Positions 56,074 to 64,000 of a stretch of DNA of 64,000 nt are shown in pieces. The notes under the pieces were generated by a model. The model was not told where the DNA came from and did not search any database. It saw only the letters and a list, made by a program, of their open reading frames with translations. Position 1 is the stretch's first letter; each line of letters opens with the position of its first letter. Origin of the DNA: Acinetobacter colistiniresistens (GTDB lineage Bacteria > Pseudomonadota > Gammaproteobacteria > Pseudomonadales > Moraxellaceae); the NCBI RefSeq assembly GCF_000413935.1, contig NZ_KE340379.1:84248-148247 (forward strand), given 5' to 3'. Made by a program: the position numbers and the translations under genes.

Positions 56074-57141
56074 ATGAAAATTATCGCAGATGAAAATTTG
56101 GCATTTACCGATTATTTCTTTGCGGAATTTGCAGAAATACAGCATCGTGCAGGGCGAACGCTAACACACAGTGATGTGCAGGATGCCGATGCACTTTTGG
56201 TTCGGTCGGTGACCAAAGTGAATCATGCGTTGATTGATCAGAGCAAAATAAAATTTGTGGGCAGTGCCACCATTGGAACAGATCATCTTGATTTGCAAGC
56301 ATTAGAACAACAACATATTGCTTGGAGCAACGCACCAGGCTGTAATGCTCAGGCAGTCGCAGAATATGTAATTACCGCCTTACTCCATTTAGATTGCGAT
56401 CTTTTAGAACAGAATAAAGCGTTTACTTTAGCCATCGTGGGGCTAGGCAATGTCGGAAGCCGTCTGGCTGTGATGGCACAATTACTGGGCTGGCATGTGA
56501 TTGGCTATGATCCTTATGTGCAGTTGGCTGGTATTGAAAATGTCTCTTTTGACGAGCTGTTAAAACGTGCCGATGCCATTTCAATTCATGTACCTTTAAC
56601 TGTATCGGGTGATTATCCAACACAGCATTTATTTAATGCGGCCACATTTGCTGAGATGAAGGCATCTGCGATTCTAATCAATAGTGCACGTGGTCCTGTG
56701 ATCCAACAAACTGCGTTAATGGATGATATTGCAAAGACGAAACGCCAAGTGGTACTGGATGTCTTTGAGTTTGAGCCAGAGATTTCGCAACTGCTTTTAG
56801 ACATGCTGGCTTTGGCGACTCCACATATTGCAGGTTATAGCTTGGAAGGTAAGGCCAGAGGGACGCAAATGATTTATGAAGCCTTTTGCCATAGCTTTAA
56901 ATATGACATCTCCAAGCGTTTTGAAAGTCAATTGCCGCCAGTAGAACAATATTTTGAGCGACAGGATTTAAAAGCGGTACTTAAGCGGTATTTGACGCAG
57001 ATTTATGATATCGCTGCTGATGATCAGCAACTTCGTGCCTATGTCCAAAATGGAAAGGTTGAGCAAAAAGCATTTGATTTACTTCGTAAAAACTATCCTT
57101 TGCGCCGTGAGTGGGCTGCACATGGTGGGCCAAAAGCATGA
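56074..57141 (+). CDS. pdxB: Erythronate-4-phosphate dehydrogenase
   Basis: This 355-residue D-2-hydroxyacid dehydrogenase begins MKIIADENLAFTDYFFAEFA and contains VRSVTKVNHALI, GSATIGTDHLDLQAL, the NAD-binding LAIVGLGNVGSRLAVMAQLL and LATPHIAGYSLEGKARGTQM (catalytic His). The C-terminal PdxB dimerisation domain follows. It oxidises erythronate-4-phosphate in pyridoxal-phosphate synthesis. The stop overlaps the start of epmA as ATGA. Confidence 0.93.
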   Translation: MKIIADENLAFTDYFFAEFAEIQHRAGRTLTHSDVQDADALLVRSVTKVNHALIDQSKIKFVGSATIGTDHLDLQALEQQHIAWSNAPGCNAQAVAEYVITALLHLDCDLLEQNKAFTLAIVGLGNVGSRLAVMAQLLGWHVIGYDPYVQLAGIENVSFDELLKRADAISIHVPLTVSGDYPTQHLFNAATFAEMKASAILINSARGPVIQQTALMDDIAKTKRQVVLDVFEFEPEISQLLLDMLALATPHIAGYSLEGKARGTQMIYEAFCHSFKYDISKRFESQLPPVEQYFERQDLKAVLKRYLTQIYDIAADDQQLRAYVQNGKVEQKAFDLLRKNYPLRREWAAHGGPKA

Positions 57142-58121
57142 GTCAAGCAATGAAAACCTACCAACCGACCTGTTCAATCGATGCTTTAAAAGCGCGTGCA
57201 GAAATGTATCGTAAGATTCGCCAGTTTTTCGCTGAGCGGCAAGTCCTTGAGGTTGAAACACCAGTTTTGTCACAGGCAGGGGTAACCGATGTGCATTTGG
57301 CTTCAGTACAGGTGCAACGCCATATTCATGGCAAATTAAATACCCAGTATTTACAGACCTCTCCCGAATTTCCAATGAAGCGTTTATTGGCCAGTGGCAG
57401 TGGGCCGATCTATCAAATCTGTAAAGTTTTCCGCGATGATGAGCATGGTCGTAAGCACAATAGTGAATTTACCATGCTGGAATGGTATCGACCGGGGCTC
57501 GATTTGAAAGGATTAATGCATGAAACTGCTGATCTGTTAGAAAGCTGTTTGGCGCATCGCTTTGGCGAAATCCGTCCTGTTGTTCTCAGTTATAAACATG
57601 CGTTTCAGGATCGTTTGGAAATTAATCCTTTACAGGCAAGCCTGAAGCAGCTTAAAGACACGGCCAATCGGGTTGGCCTGAATCTTGATTTGGGCGATGA
57701 CCGTCTGGGCTATATGGATTTGTTATTTTCTCATTTTGTCGAGCCGAGTTTAGGCTTTGATGCCCCTGTATTTTTAACTGATTTTCCACCTGAAATGGCT
57801 TCGCTGGCAAAAGTGAAACAGGATGCAGACGGTGAACTGGTTGCAGCACGTTTTGAGGTGTATATCGAAGGCTTGGAGCTAGCCAATGCCTATGATGAAC
57901 TTTTGGATGCCGAGGTTCTGGCTTCTCGTTTTCAGGCAGACAATACAGAGCGCGCTCAGCAAGGATTACCTGTCATTCCAACGGATCAGCATTTGTTGGC
58001 GGCCTTGCCGAACATGCCAGAATGTTCAGGTATTGCTTTAGGTGTGGATCGATTGTTGATGGTGGTTATGAACCAGCTCAACATTAATCAGGTGATTGCC
58101 TTTCCCGCCGAGATTGCATAA
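57138..58121 (+). CDS. epmA: Elongation factor P--(R)-beta-lysine ligase EpmA
   Basis: This 327-residue class-II lysyl-tRNA-synthetase paralogue (also GenX, YjeA, PoxA) lacks the anticodon-binding domain. It has RKIRQFFAERQVLEVETPVL (motif 1), YQICKVFRDDEHGRKHNSEF (motif 2) and ECSGIALGVDRLLMVVMNQL (motif 3). It attaches lysine or beta-lysine to EF-P. Start ATG 57138 overlaps the pdxB stop; ATG 57150 is an alternative. Confidence 0.93.
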   Translation: MSQAMKTYQPTCSIDALKARAEMYRKIRQFFAERQVLEVETPVLSQAGVTDVHLASVQVQRHIHGKLNTQYLQTSPEFPMKRLLASGSGPIYQICKVFRDDEHGRKHNSEFTMLEWYRPGLDLKGLMHETADLLESCLAHRFGEIRPVVLSYKHAFQDRLEINPLQASLKQLKDTANRVGLNLDLGDDRLGYMDLLFSHFVEPSLGFDAPVFLTDFPPEMASLAKVKQDADGELVAARFEVYIEGLELANAYDELLDAEVLASRFQADNTERAQQGLPVIPTDQHLLAALPNMPECSGIALGVDRLLMVVMNQLNINQVIAFPAEIA

Positions 58122-58134
58122 GGGGTATTCGAGA

Positions 58135-59262
58135 TTATACCCACTGCATCAACAATTGAATCAATTCACTTTGTCGGTGCGTGTTGGTTTTCTTGAAAAT
58201 CGATTGTAAATGTTTTTTTACGGTATCTGCTTGAATGTCATGTGTAAGGGCAATTTCTTTGGTGGTTTTACCTTCAAGCAGTTGCTCGCAGATTTTGTGC
58301 TCAACAGGGGTAAACATAAAAAGTTGCGTACAAATGTCTTTCTGGTATTTGGGCTTAGGCTTAAGCCCTGAGAATGTTGCCAGTAAGACTGGGCGTAAAC
58401 CAAAAATCTTATGTGTTTTTTCTGGGCTGAGTAAATCCAGTGTTAGGAATAAATGTTGATCTAGCATCATGACTTTGCTGCGTTGTGCATGTGCCAGATC
58501 GTGATGGTTTTTATAAAGACGTTCTAATTCAATCAAGTTCTGATCGAATTGTTGTTGCTTGTTTTCATTCAATAGGAAGCGGCGTTGCTTAATCTGGATC
58601 TGTTCATTCGATGCTAATAATTGTTCTGCCTCAGTATTAATTTCAAGGATATCGCCATTCAGATTAATAATTGCGATCGGCTGATTCATTTTTTGAATCA
58701 GTTGTGACCCAAGTAAGGTCATGGTGGAATATTCAAAATGATGCCGATATTGCTGAATCTTTTGCTGCAGCATTGGCAAAATCTCGTACACCGGTTCTAG
58801 CTCAGTGCAGTTTAAAGCACCACGATCAGGACTGGTGAGAAAGGCTAGAATGACACAAACTTTGTGGTCATAAATCACCTGAATGGCTGAGCAGAAGCGT
58901 AAATTCAGGGGAGCTAAGACTTGTTGGTAGACTTGAGTCTGGATAATTTCTTGTTCTGCAAAATGTTGGACGCAATGCATCCAGCCTGACATCGGGGCTG
59001 CTAATAATTTTTTTAAACGTGGATCATCATCAAATTCGAGGCGGATCTGTTTAAGAGCAGCTTGTTCAAGTTGATTGGCATCAAAATCGACGCCGTGATG
59101 AACACTGAAAGAAAGCGCTTGTACCTCAAGGTCGACAGCCAGCAGTTGGGATGCCTGCAGATCAAAGTAATGGTTCAGTTGTTCCAGAAAAATCATCCAA
59201 TCATCAGCATGCTGAACCTTGTTCAATATTTTGAGGACAGCGCCATGCTGGATTAGATTCAT
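58135..59262 (-). CDS. LuxR-family transcriptional regulator
   Basis: This 375-residue protein has a C-terminal LuxR helix-turn-helix (FTPVEHKICEQLLEGKTTKE, about residues 315-334, then IALTHDIQADTVKKHLQSIF). The long N-terminal part includes a PAS-like segment near LNGDILEINTEAEQLLASNE (about 200-219). The signal sensed is unknown. It is convergent with epmA with 13 bases between, and the FGE/sulfatase pair lies 350 bases upstream on the same strand, so it might control neighbours or act elsewhere. Confidence 0.8.
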   Translation of the reverse strand: MNLIQHGAVLKILNKVQHADDWMIFLEQLNHYFDLQASQLLAVDLEVQALSFSVHHGVDFDANQLEQAALKQIRLEFDDDPRLKKLLAAPMSGWMHCVQHFAEQEIIQTQVYQQVLAPLNLRFCSAIQVIYDHKVCVILAFLTSPDRGALNCTELEPVYEILPMLQQKIQQYRHHFEYSTMTLLGSQLIQKMNQPIAIINLNGDILEINTEAEQLLASNEQIQIKQRRFLLNENKQQQFDQNLIELERLYKNHHDLAHAQRSKVMMLDQHLFLTLDLLSPEKTHKIFGLRPVLLATFSGLKPKPKYQKDICTQLFMFTPVEHKICEQLLEGKTTKEIALTHDIQADTVKKHLQSIFKKTNTHRQSELIQLLMQWV

Positions 59263-59614
59263 CTAAAAATTCCATCAGAAGAATAAAATATATCCTTGTA
59301 GTTTATATCGGTTGTTAATAAATGAAATTACTAATTGGAAAAAATGTGATTTATTATGCAATTATCGGATGAAGTGGATTATTTGGTATAAATAAAAAGG
59401 CGATAAGAGACCTAAACCTATAAAGACTTAAGGTGGATTCATAATTACTTTGTAGTGGGAAAGGCTCAATTTCATCACTGAACAATCAGCTTGAACAGAA
59501 CGAGTGCAAAAGAGAATGCACCAGAAATTTGATGCATTATTTTTTGATTCACTTTGAACGCGATATTGAATTTCTTACGCATAGGTCGTCAAAAATGCTG
59601 AACAGCAGTAGGTA
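59263..59614. other. Gap between the LuxR gene and the FGE gene
   Basis: No coding frame or RNA is evident; it presumably holds the LuxR promoter. I see no strong terminator for the FGE/sulfatase pair here. Confidence 0.5.
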
Positions 59615-60619
59615 TCAAGATTGCGTGCGTAAGATGGTTCTAAACCCGACATGGGTTGCAGCTAAATCAAATTCTTGTGGGTAACGACTACTATTTCGAT
59701 AACGAGCACAAAAGTTAGAAGCACATAAAAAAGAACCGCCCTTCAATACATATTGCGTTGCAGTGCTGTTCTGTTGTCGCAGTTCCGCATAATTGCCCAT
59801 GTGTTGATCATGTGCGCCGTGATAGACAGAAGACGTCCATTCCCAGACATTGCCAATCATATCGAATAATTGAAAGGCATTGGCGGGGTAACATCCCACG
59901 GGAGCTACACCGTCGAAGTGATCTTCCGCTGTATTGTTGAGTGGGAATTCACCTTGCCAGTAATTGGCTTGGGGATGTTGATGCGCATCTTGAGGTGCTT
60001 GGTGTAAAGGGGTATCTGTTGTTGATCCAGCTTTGGCGGCATACTCCCATTCTTGTTCGGAAGGTAAATCTCGCCCTAACCAGACCGCATAATGTTCTGC
60101 ATCATTTTTGGTGACATAACGCACAGGTTCGGAGGGAAGAGGAGCTTGACCTGCTGCGCCGTTGGGGGTTTTCCAAGAGTAATCGCTTTTCAGTTGCCAC
60201 CATTGATTCGGATGATTTACATCAGGGGAAAATACAGCTGCCTGTTTTTGTTTCTCCGCATCGGTGATATAGCCTGTTGCTTTGATAAAACTGGCAAATT
60301 GGGCAACTGTCACCTCCGTTTGGTCAATCCAGAACCCTTCAACTTGGCGTTGTGGTTTGCCAAAATTCAGCTCATCAGGGTAGGCTAAATTGGAACCGAG
60401 TTGAAATGTTCCTTGCGGAATCCAAACCATGCCCGCAGTTTTACTGTGTTGCCATGCATGGGGTAAGCCAGAATACTGTTGGCATTGCGGCAATGAGCCA
60501 AGGGGAGCTGTGACAGTCGCCGTTTGCCGATGGGACGTTGTGGCGTCTGGGGCAACTTTGCTACAGCCTGCCACAAGGGACAGGCTGCAGAGTGAGATTA
60601 AAATGGGCGAGAGTTTCAT
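59615..60619 (-). CDS. Formylglycine-generating enzyme-like protein with lipoprotein signal
   Basis: This 334-residue SUMF1-type protein has AGMVWIPQGTFQLGSN (about residues 62-77), GFWIDQTEVTVAQFASFI, DLPSEQEWEYAAKAG, DMIGNVWEWTSSVYHG and KGGSFLCASNFCARYRNSSR. The two cysteines C299 and C304 (CxxxxC) correspond to the catalytic pair of true FGE, so oxidation of a sulfatase Cys to formylglycine is predicted. Unusually, it starts with a lipoprotein signal (LVAGC, Cys 19), placing it in the periplasm. The start overlaps the sulfatase stop by four bases. The substrate is probably the upstream sulfatase. Confidence 0.87.
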   Translation of the reverse strand: MKLSPILISLCSLSLVAGCSKVAPDATTSHRQTATVTAPLGSLPQCQQYSGLPHAWQHSKTAGMVWIPQGTFQLGSNLAYPDELNFGKPQRQVEGFWIDQTEVTVAQFASFIKATGYITDAEKQKQAAVFSPDVNHPNQWWQLKSDYSWKTPNGAAGQAPLPSEPVRYVTKNDAEHYAVWLGRDLPSEQEWEYAAKAGSTTDTPLHQAPQDAHQHPQANYWQGEFPLNNTAEDHFDGVAPVGCYPANAFQLFDMIGNVWEWTSSVYHGAHDQHMGNYAELRQQNSTATQYVLKGGSFLCASNFCARYRNSSRYPQEFDLAATHVGFRTILRTQS

Positions 60620-62298
60620 TTAAGGAAGTATTCCTTGACGCCATTTTGTTGGGTGTATTTATTATAAACATCCACCAACTCTTGCAGCTTGGCTGGGTTC
60701 TCCTGCGCAAGATTTCGAGTTTCTCCCCGGTCATTTTTGAGGTTGTAGAGCTCCCATGTACCCGTCCCAAGTCCAGATGTTCCTTGTAGGGCGATTTTCC
60801 AGTCTCCTTGACGTGCATATTTACTGCCATGTAATTCATCAGCAAAACTAAAGTTCACAGGGCGAATTGCTTGAGCCTTATTTTCAAGTACAGCTTTCCA
60901 AGAATAGCCACTTGGTGTATTAATTGGGCGACCTTTGTATTGGCCTTGTGGAACGGCAATGTTGGCATAGTCAAGAACCGTTGGGAAAACATCAAGAACG
61001 GAAGCAAAGCCATGATAGGTTGCTTGTGCTTTGCTTTGATCAGGCAGCTTTACAATCGCAGGTGCGGTCGTTGCGCCTTCGCCTGCCGTATCTTTCCAAA
61101 GGTGAAAGGGGGCGGCACTGACTTCTGCCCAACGTGGCCCGACATAATGGTAAGAGCTTGAGGTTCCGACATTATCAACGCTATTATCAAACCCAGATTC
61201 AGCCCCATAATTACCACGGATAAAACCTTCGGCGCCATTGTCAGACACAAAGAAAATTAGAGTATTGTCATATAGATTATTGCGTTTTAGATATTGAATG
61301 ACCCGACCGATGTTGGCATCCAGATTTTCGACCATACCCGCATAGATTTCCATTCTGCGTGCTTCCAAGGCCTTTTGCTCGGGTGAAAGTTCATTCCATT
61401 TACCGTATTTTTGTGGTGCATTTTGTGTGGCAATAGGGTCTGCTGCTGTAAAGTTGGCGGGGATCAGTCCGAGTTGCTTTTGGCGGGCAATCCGTGCATC
61501 TCGAATGACCTCATAGCCGACATCATAAACACCACGATAGCGGTCACGATATTCGGCAGGTGCTTGTAAGGGCCAATGTGGAGCAGTATAGGCTGCATAG
61601 GCAAAAAAGGGCTTTCCAGAGTTTTTACCTGAGTCTAAATAGCTAATCAGTTTATCGGTGTAATAATCGGTTGAGAAAAAATTATCAGGCAGAGATGAAA
61701 TTGGGACGGGTTTGCCATCTTCAGTATAGGTTGCATTACGTTTATAGGCCGAAGGTGCTTGTTTAAAATGTAAGTCTAGACCTTGTAACAAGGTAAAGGA
61801 ATGGTCAAAACCTTTGGCATGTGCATTGCTTGCATCGGTTAAACCCAAGTGCCATTTGCCACTGATATAGGTACGATAACCATTGTCTTTGAGAACCTCT
61901 GCTATGGAAAGTGAGCGTTCATTTAAATAGCCCTCATAACCAGGCTGTCCTTTCAGGTGTGGTGGTGTAAGTTCAGCCATGGCACCAATACCAGCCAAAT
62001 GATGATCTGTGCCTGAAATCAATTGCGAACGGGTTGGGGAACAGGTTGGTGCCGTATGATAATCGGTTAGAATGCGGCCTTCTCGCGTCAGGGCATCAAT
62101 GTTTGGAGTACGGATTTCTCCACCGAAAGCCCCTAAATCTGAATAGCCTAAATCATCCGCCATGATAAATAGCACATTGGGTTGTTTCTTGGTTTCAACC
62201 ACGCTATTGGAGCGATCTGAATCATTATCGCTGCAAGCTGAAAGTGAAAGGCTGAATAATGCAATAGAAAGGGTAGTAAGTAAGTTGTGACCAGACAT
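60616..62298 (-). CDS. Arylsulfatase-type sulfatase lipoprotein
   Basis: This 560-residue sulfatase has NVLFIMADDLGYSDLGAFGG (metal Asp pair, residues 41-60) and the sulfatase signature C86-S-P-T-R90 in TAPTCSPTRSQLISG. YISGKWHLG and FFVSDNGAEG carry metal and active-site residues. The N-terminus has the lipobox LSAC (Cys 22), so the enzyme is anchored outside the cytoplasm. It overlaps the downstream FGE-like gene by four bases, which predicts co-expression. It would release sulfate from aryl or alkyl sulfate esters as a sulfur source; the substrate is not known. Confidence 0.92.
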   Translation of the reverse strand: MSGHNLLTTLSIALFSLSLSACSDNDSDRSNSVVETKKQPNVLFIMADDLGYSDLGAFGGEIRTPNIDALTREGRILTDYHTAPTCSPTRSQLISGTDHHLAGIGAMAELTPPHLKGQPGYEGYLNERSLSIAEVLKDNGYRTYISGKWHLGLTDASNAHAKGFDHSFTLLQGLDLHFKQAPSAYKRNATYTEDGKPVPISSLPDNFFSTDYYTDKLISYLDSGKNSGKPFFAYAAYTAPHWPLQAPAEYRDRYRGVYDVGYEVIRDARIARQKQLGLIPANFTAADPIATQNAPQKYGKWNELSPEQKALEARRMEIYAGMVENLDANIGRVIQYLKRNNLYDNTLIFFVSDNGAEGFIRGNYGAESGFDNSVDNVGTSSSYHYVGPRWAEVSAAPFHLWKDTAGEGATTAPAIVKLPDQSKAQATYHGFASVLDVFPTVLDYANIAVPQGQYKGRPINTPSGYSWKAVLENKAQAIRPVNFSFADELHGSKYARQGDWKIALQGTSGLGTGTWELYNLKNDRGETRNLAQENPAKLQELVDVYNKYTQQNGVKEYFLK

Positions 62299-62389
62299 TA
62301 GAATCGACTTAATTTTCTATAAGAATTAAGGCGAGTTTAGAGTGATGATTTTTATGATAAAAATAATTAAAATTTGATTGTTAATCTTA

Positions 62390-62419
62390 AAAAAAGAAAA
62401 GCCCCAAGCGCGGGGCTTT
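62390..62419 (-). terminator. Terminator of the rhomboid gene
   Basis: AAAGCCCC pairs with GGGGCTTT; on the - strand it runs into T-rich bases (TTTTCTTTTTTT). Confidence 0.8.
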
Positions 62420-62432
62420 GCTCTGGAATGAT

Positions 62433-63050
62433 TTAAAATGGAATTTTGGTGAGCTGATTGAGGAAATGAGGAACTACTCTTGGTTCCAAGATAATGGTCA
62501 CGACCACACCATAGGCAGCTCCCCACAAGTGGGCGCTGTGATTGATATTGCTATTGCCTCGTTTACCTGACCAGATGCTATAAGCCACATATAAAATGGC
62601 AAAAATAATGGCAGGAACAGGAATGAAGAAAACGAAAATCAGGTTCCACGGCTGGAACAGGATATAGGCAAATAGCACTGCTGAAACAGCACCAGAAGCC
62701 CCTAGGCTGGCCCAGCGAGCATCATGGCGATGTTTTAGATAGCTGGGTAGAATCGCAACAATCAGTCCACCGAGATAAAATAAAACAAAACCCATGTCAT
62801 AGAAAAACTGACGGTAGAAGCTTTCAATGATATTGCCAAAGAAAAACAGCGTGATCATATTGAACAATAAATGTGTTCCATCGGCATGAATGAAACCATG
62901 TGTGATAAAACGATCATATTGTCCACGTTGCATGGCGGGTGGCCAAAAAATTAAACGGTTCATTACTGCTTGATTGGAAAATGCCAATAAGGAAATTGCC
63001 ACAGTAATAATAATCAGTGTCACAGTGTGACCAAAGGGTAAATGTAACAT
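62433..63050 (-). CDS. Rhomboid-family intramembrane serine protease
   Basis: This 205-residue, six-helix protein has FIHADGTHLLFNMITLFFFG (HxxxN, residues 60-64) and the catalytic Ser in LGASGAVSAVL (S119, GASG). The partner His is in HSAHLWGAAYG (H174). All active-site residues are present. Bacterial rhomboids cut membrane-anchored proteins; the substrate here is unknown. It is transcribed on its own between the sulfatase gene and nfuA. Confidence 0.9.
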   Translation of the reverse strand: MLHLPFGHTVTLIIITVAISLLAFSNQAVMNRLIFWPPAMQRGQYDRFITHGFIHADGTHLLFNMITLFFFGNIIESFYRQFFYDMGFVLFYLGGLIVAILPSYLKHRHDARWASLGASGAVSAVLFAYILFQPWNLIFVFFIPVPAIIFAILYVAYSIWSGKRGNSNINHSAHLWGAAYGVVVTIILEPRVVPHFLNQLTKIPF

Positions 63051-63203
63051 ATAGCTTTTAAATTGATCAGTGTCTAAGCAATAATGCCATTAAAAACTTA
63101 ATAAACAATGATCTTGCATAGAATTCCTACAAAAATGGTTGATTTTTTTTAATTACCCTCCATCTTCGGTTAATATAACGACATCAGCTTGAGGATTATT
63201 GTT

Positions 63204-63842
63204 ATGTCGACTGAGAACACCAACACTGCTGTCGCAGAAGAAATTCCAAACCTTTTAATTACTCCCTCTGCACAAGAGTATTTAGGTGATTTATTAGCAA
63301 AGCAAAATACACCAGGGATTGGCGTTCGTGTTTTTGTAGAGAATCCGGGTACTCCACGTGCTGAATGTTGTATGGCATATAGCGCACCTGAAGAAGTGGT
63401 GCCAACAGACTATAAACAGGATTATCCTAACTTTCCTGCTTATGTCGACGCGCCATCAATTCCGTATTTGGTTGATGCTGTGATTGACTACAACAAAGAC
63501 CGTTTTGGTGGTCAATTAACGTTCCGCGCACCGAACTCAAAAGTGCCACGTGTTGGGCCAGATGCATCCATTGAAGAACGCATTACCTATGTGCTGCAAT
63601 CTGAAATTAACCCAGGTTTAGCAGGGCATGGCGGTAACTGTAGTTTAGTTGAAGTACAGGATAGCCCAGAACATGGCCTGACCGCAGTACTGAAATTTGG
63701 TGGGGGTTGCCAAGGTTGTTCTGCGATTGATGTCACCTTAAAACAAGGTGTGGAAACAACGTTAAGACAACATGTGCCTGAGTTACAACGCGTAGTGGAT
63801 CAAACCGATCATACGCAGGCCGAAGGCGCTTATTTCAAATAA
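63204..63842 (+). CDS. nfuA: Fe-S cluster carrier NfuA
   Basis: This 212-residue protein has an N-terminal degenerate A-type domain (LLITPSAQEYLGDLLAKQNT, then NPGTPRAECCMAYSAPEE) and a C-terminal Nfu domain with FGGGCQGCSAIDVTLKQGVE, whose CxxC binds a [4Fe-4S] cluster. It delivers clusters to target enzymes. ATG 63204 has GAGGATT upstream and is preferred over 63189. Confidence 0.95.
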   Translation: MSTENTNTAVAEEIPNLLITPSAQEYLGDLLAKQNTPGIGVRVFVENPGTPRAECCMAYSAPEEVVPTDYKQDYPNFPAYVDAPSIPYLVDAVIDYNKDRFGGQLTFRAPNSKVPRVGPDASIEERITYVLQSEINPGLAGHGGNCSLVEVQDSPEHGLTAVLKFGGGCQGCSAIDVTLKQGVETTLRQHVPELQRVVDQTDHTQAEGAYFK

Positions 63843-63864
63843 TTGCTTGAAAGTGACCGTAATA

Positions 63865-63895
63865 AAAAAAGCCTGTTTAAGGGCTTTTTTTATTT
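63865..63895 (+). terminator. Terminator of nfuA
   Basis: AAAAAAGCC and GGGCTTTTTTT around a short loop form a typical hairpin with T-run 23 bases after the stop. Confidence 0.8.
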
Positions 63896-63965
63896 TTTGA
63901 TCAAAATGGAGATCATTTTTCGTTATTTAATAAATAGATATGTGTAGAAATAATGAATATATAAA

Positions 63966-63985
63966 TAATAATAATTATCATTTGT
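63966..63985 (+). promoter_or_regulatory. Fur-box-like sequence near the right edge
   Basis: AATAATAATAATTATCATT shares about 14 of 19 positions with the Fur consensus GATAATGATAATCATTATC. An iron-regulated gene may start just beyond the window. Tentative because of the AT-rich context. Confidence 0.45.
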
Positions 63986-64000
63986 ATTGAGTTTTATTTA

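Overview
The window is chromosomal DNA from an Acinetobacter species. This rests on the csu pilus operon in the canonical order A/B-A-B-C-D-E, the low GC content, and the many genus-typical housekeeping neighbours (glpK-glpR-glpD, groESL, pckG, nfuA, yaeQ, pga genes). The species cannot be fixed from the sequence alone.

Bases 1 to about 14,750 look like the right end of a genomic island. It starts with an N-terminally truncated recombination-directionality-factor-like gene. Next comes a heavy-metal block on the + strand: a His-rich exported protein, CzcC/CzcB/CzcA-like HME-RND efflux genes, a second His-rich protein, a HupE/UreJ protein, a transmembrane anchor protein and an MFS exporter with a His-rich tail. 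A small YHYH-type protein follows. On the - strand are a chrB-chrA chromate operon, a coiled-coil/TIR-domain gene broken by a one-base frameshift in an A8 tract, and a relic of the C-terminus of a P4-type tyrosine integrase. The island ends at a 20-base copy of what looks like the 3' end of tRNA-Ser(UGA), followed by a terminator.

Bases 14,750-26,600 are core with accessory insertions: the csu archaic chaperone-usher pilus operon, argO, an MFS gene, argP and small genes. The MFS gene lies between decayed duplicate copies of the argO/argP junction. Bases 26,600-35,600 carry marC, a hotdog thioesterase, a CobW-type GTPase, yaeQ, an FKBP isomerase, and pgaB-pgaC-pgaD without pgaA. At 35,670-38,092 a Tat-exported PhoD phosphatase with tandem Pho boxes sits between two 156-base direct repeats, each containing tRNA-Leu(UAA), followed by tRNA-Cys.

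From 38,245 onward are folD, a methyltransferase, a GNAT protein, the glycerol genes glpK-glpR and glpD with matching GlpR-like operators, a FhuE-like TonB receptor, pckG and a lipid-kinase/phosphoesterase pair. A protein with decapeptide repeats and a type I secretion C-terminus follows, then groES-groEL with a sigma-32 promoter, dgkA, pdxB-epmA, a LuxR-type regulator, a sulfatase/formylglycine-generating-enzyme pair that both look like lipoproteins, a rhomboid protease and nfuA. A Fur-box-like sequence lies at the right edge.

The observations most worth checking are the frameshifted AbTir-like TIR gene, the lipoprotein FGE-sulfatase pair, the decapeptide-repeat exported protein, and the two cargo genes (phoD, MFS) flanked by duplicated chromosomal junctions.
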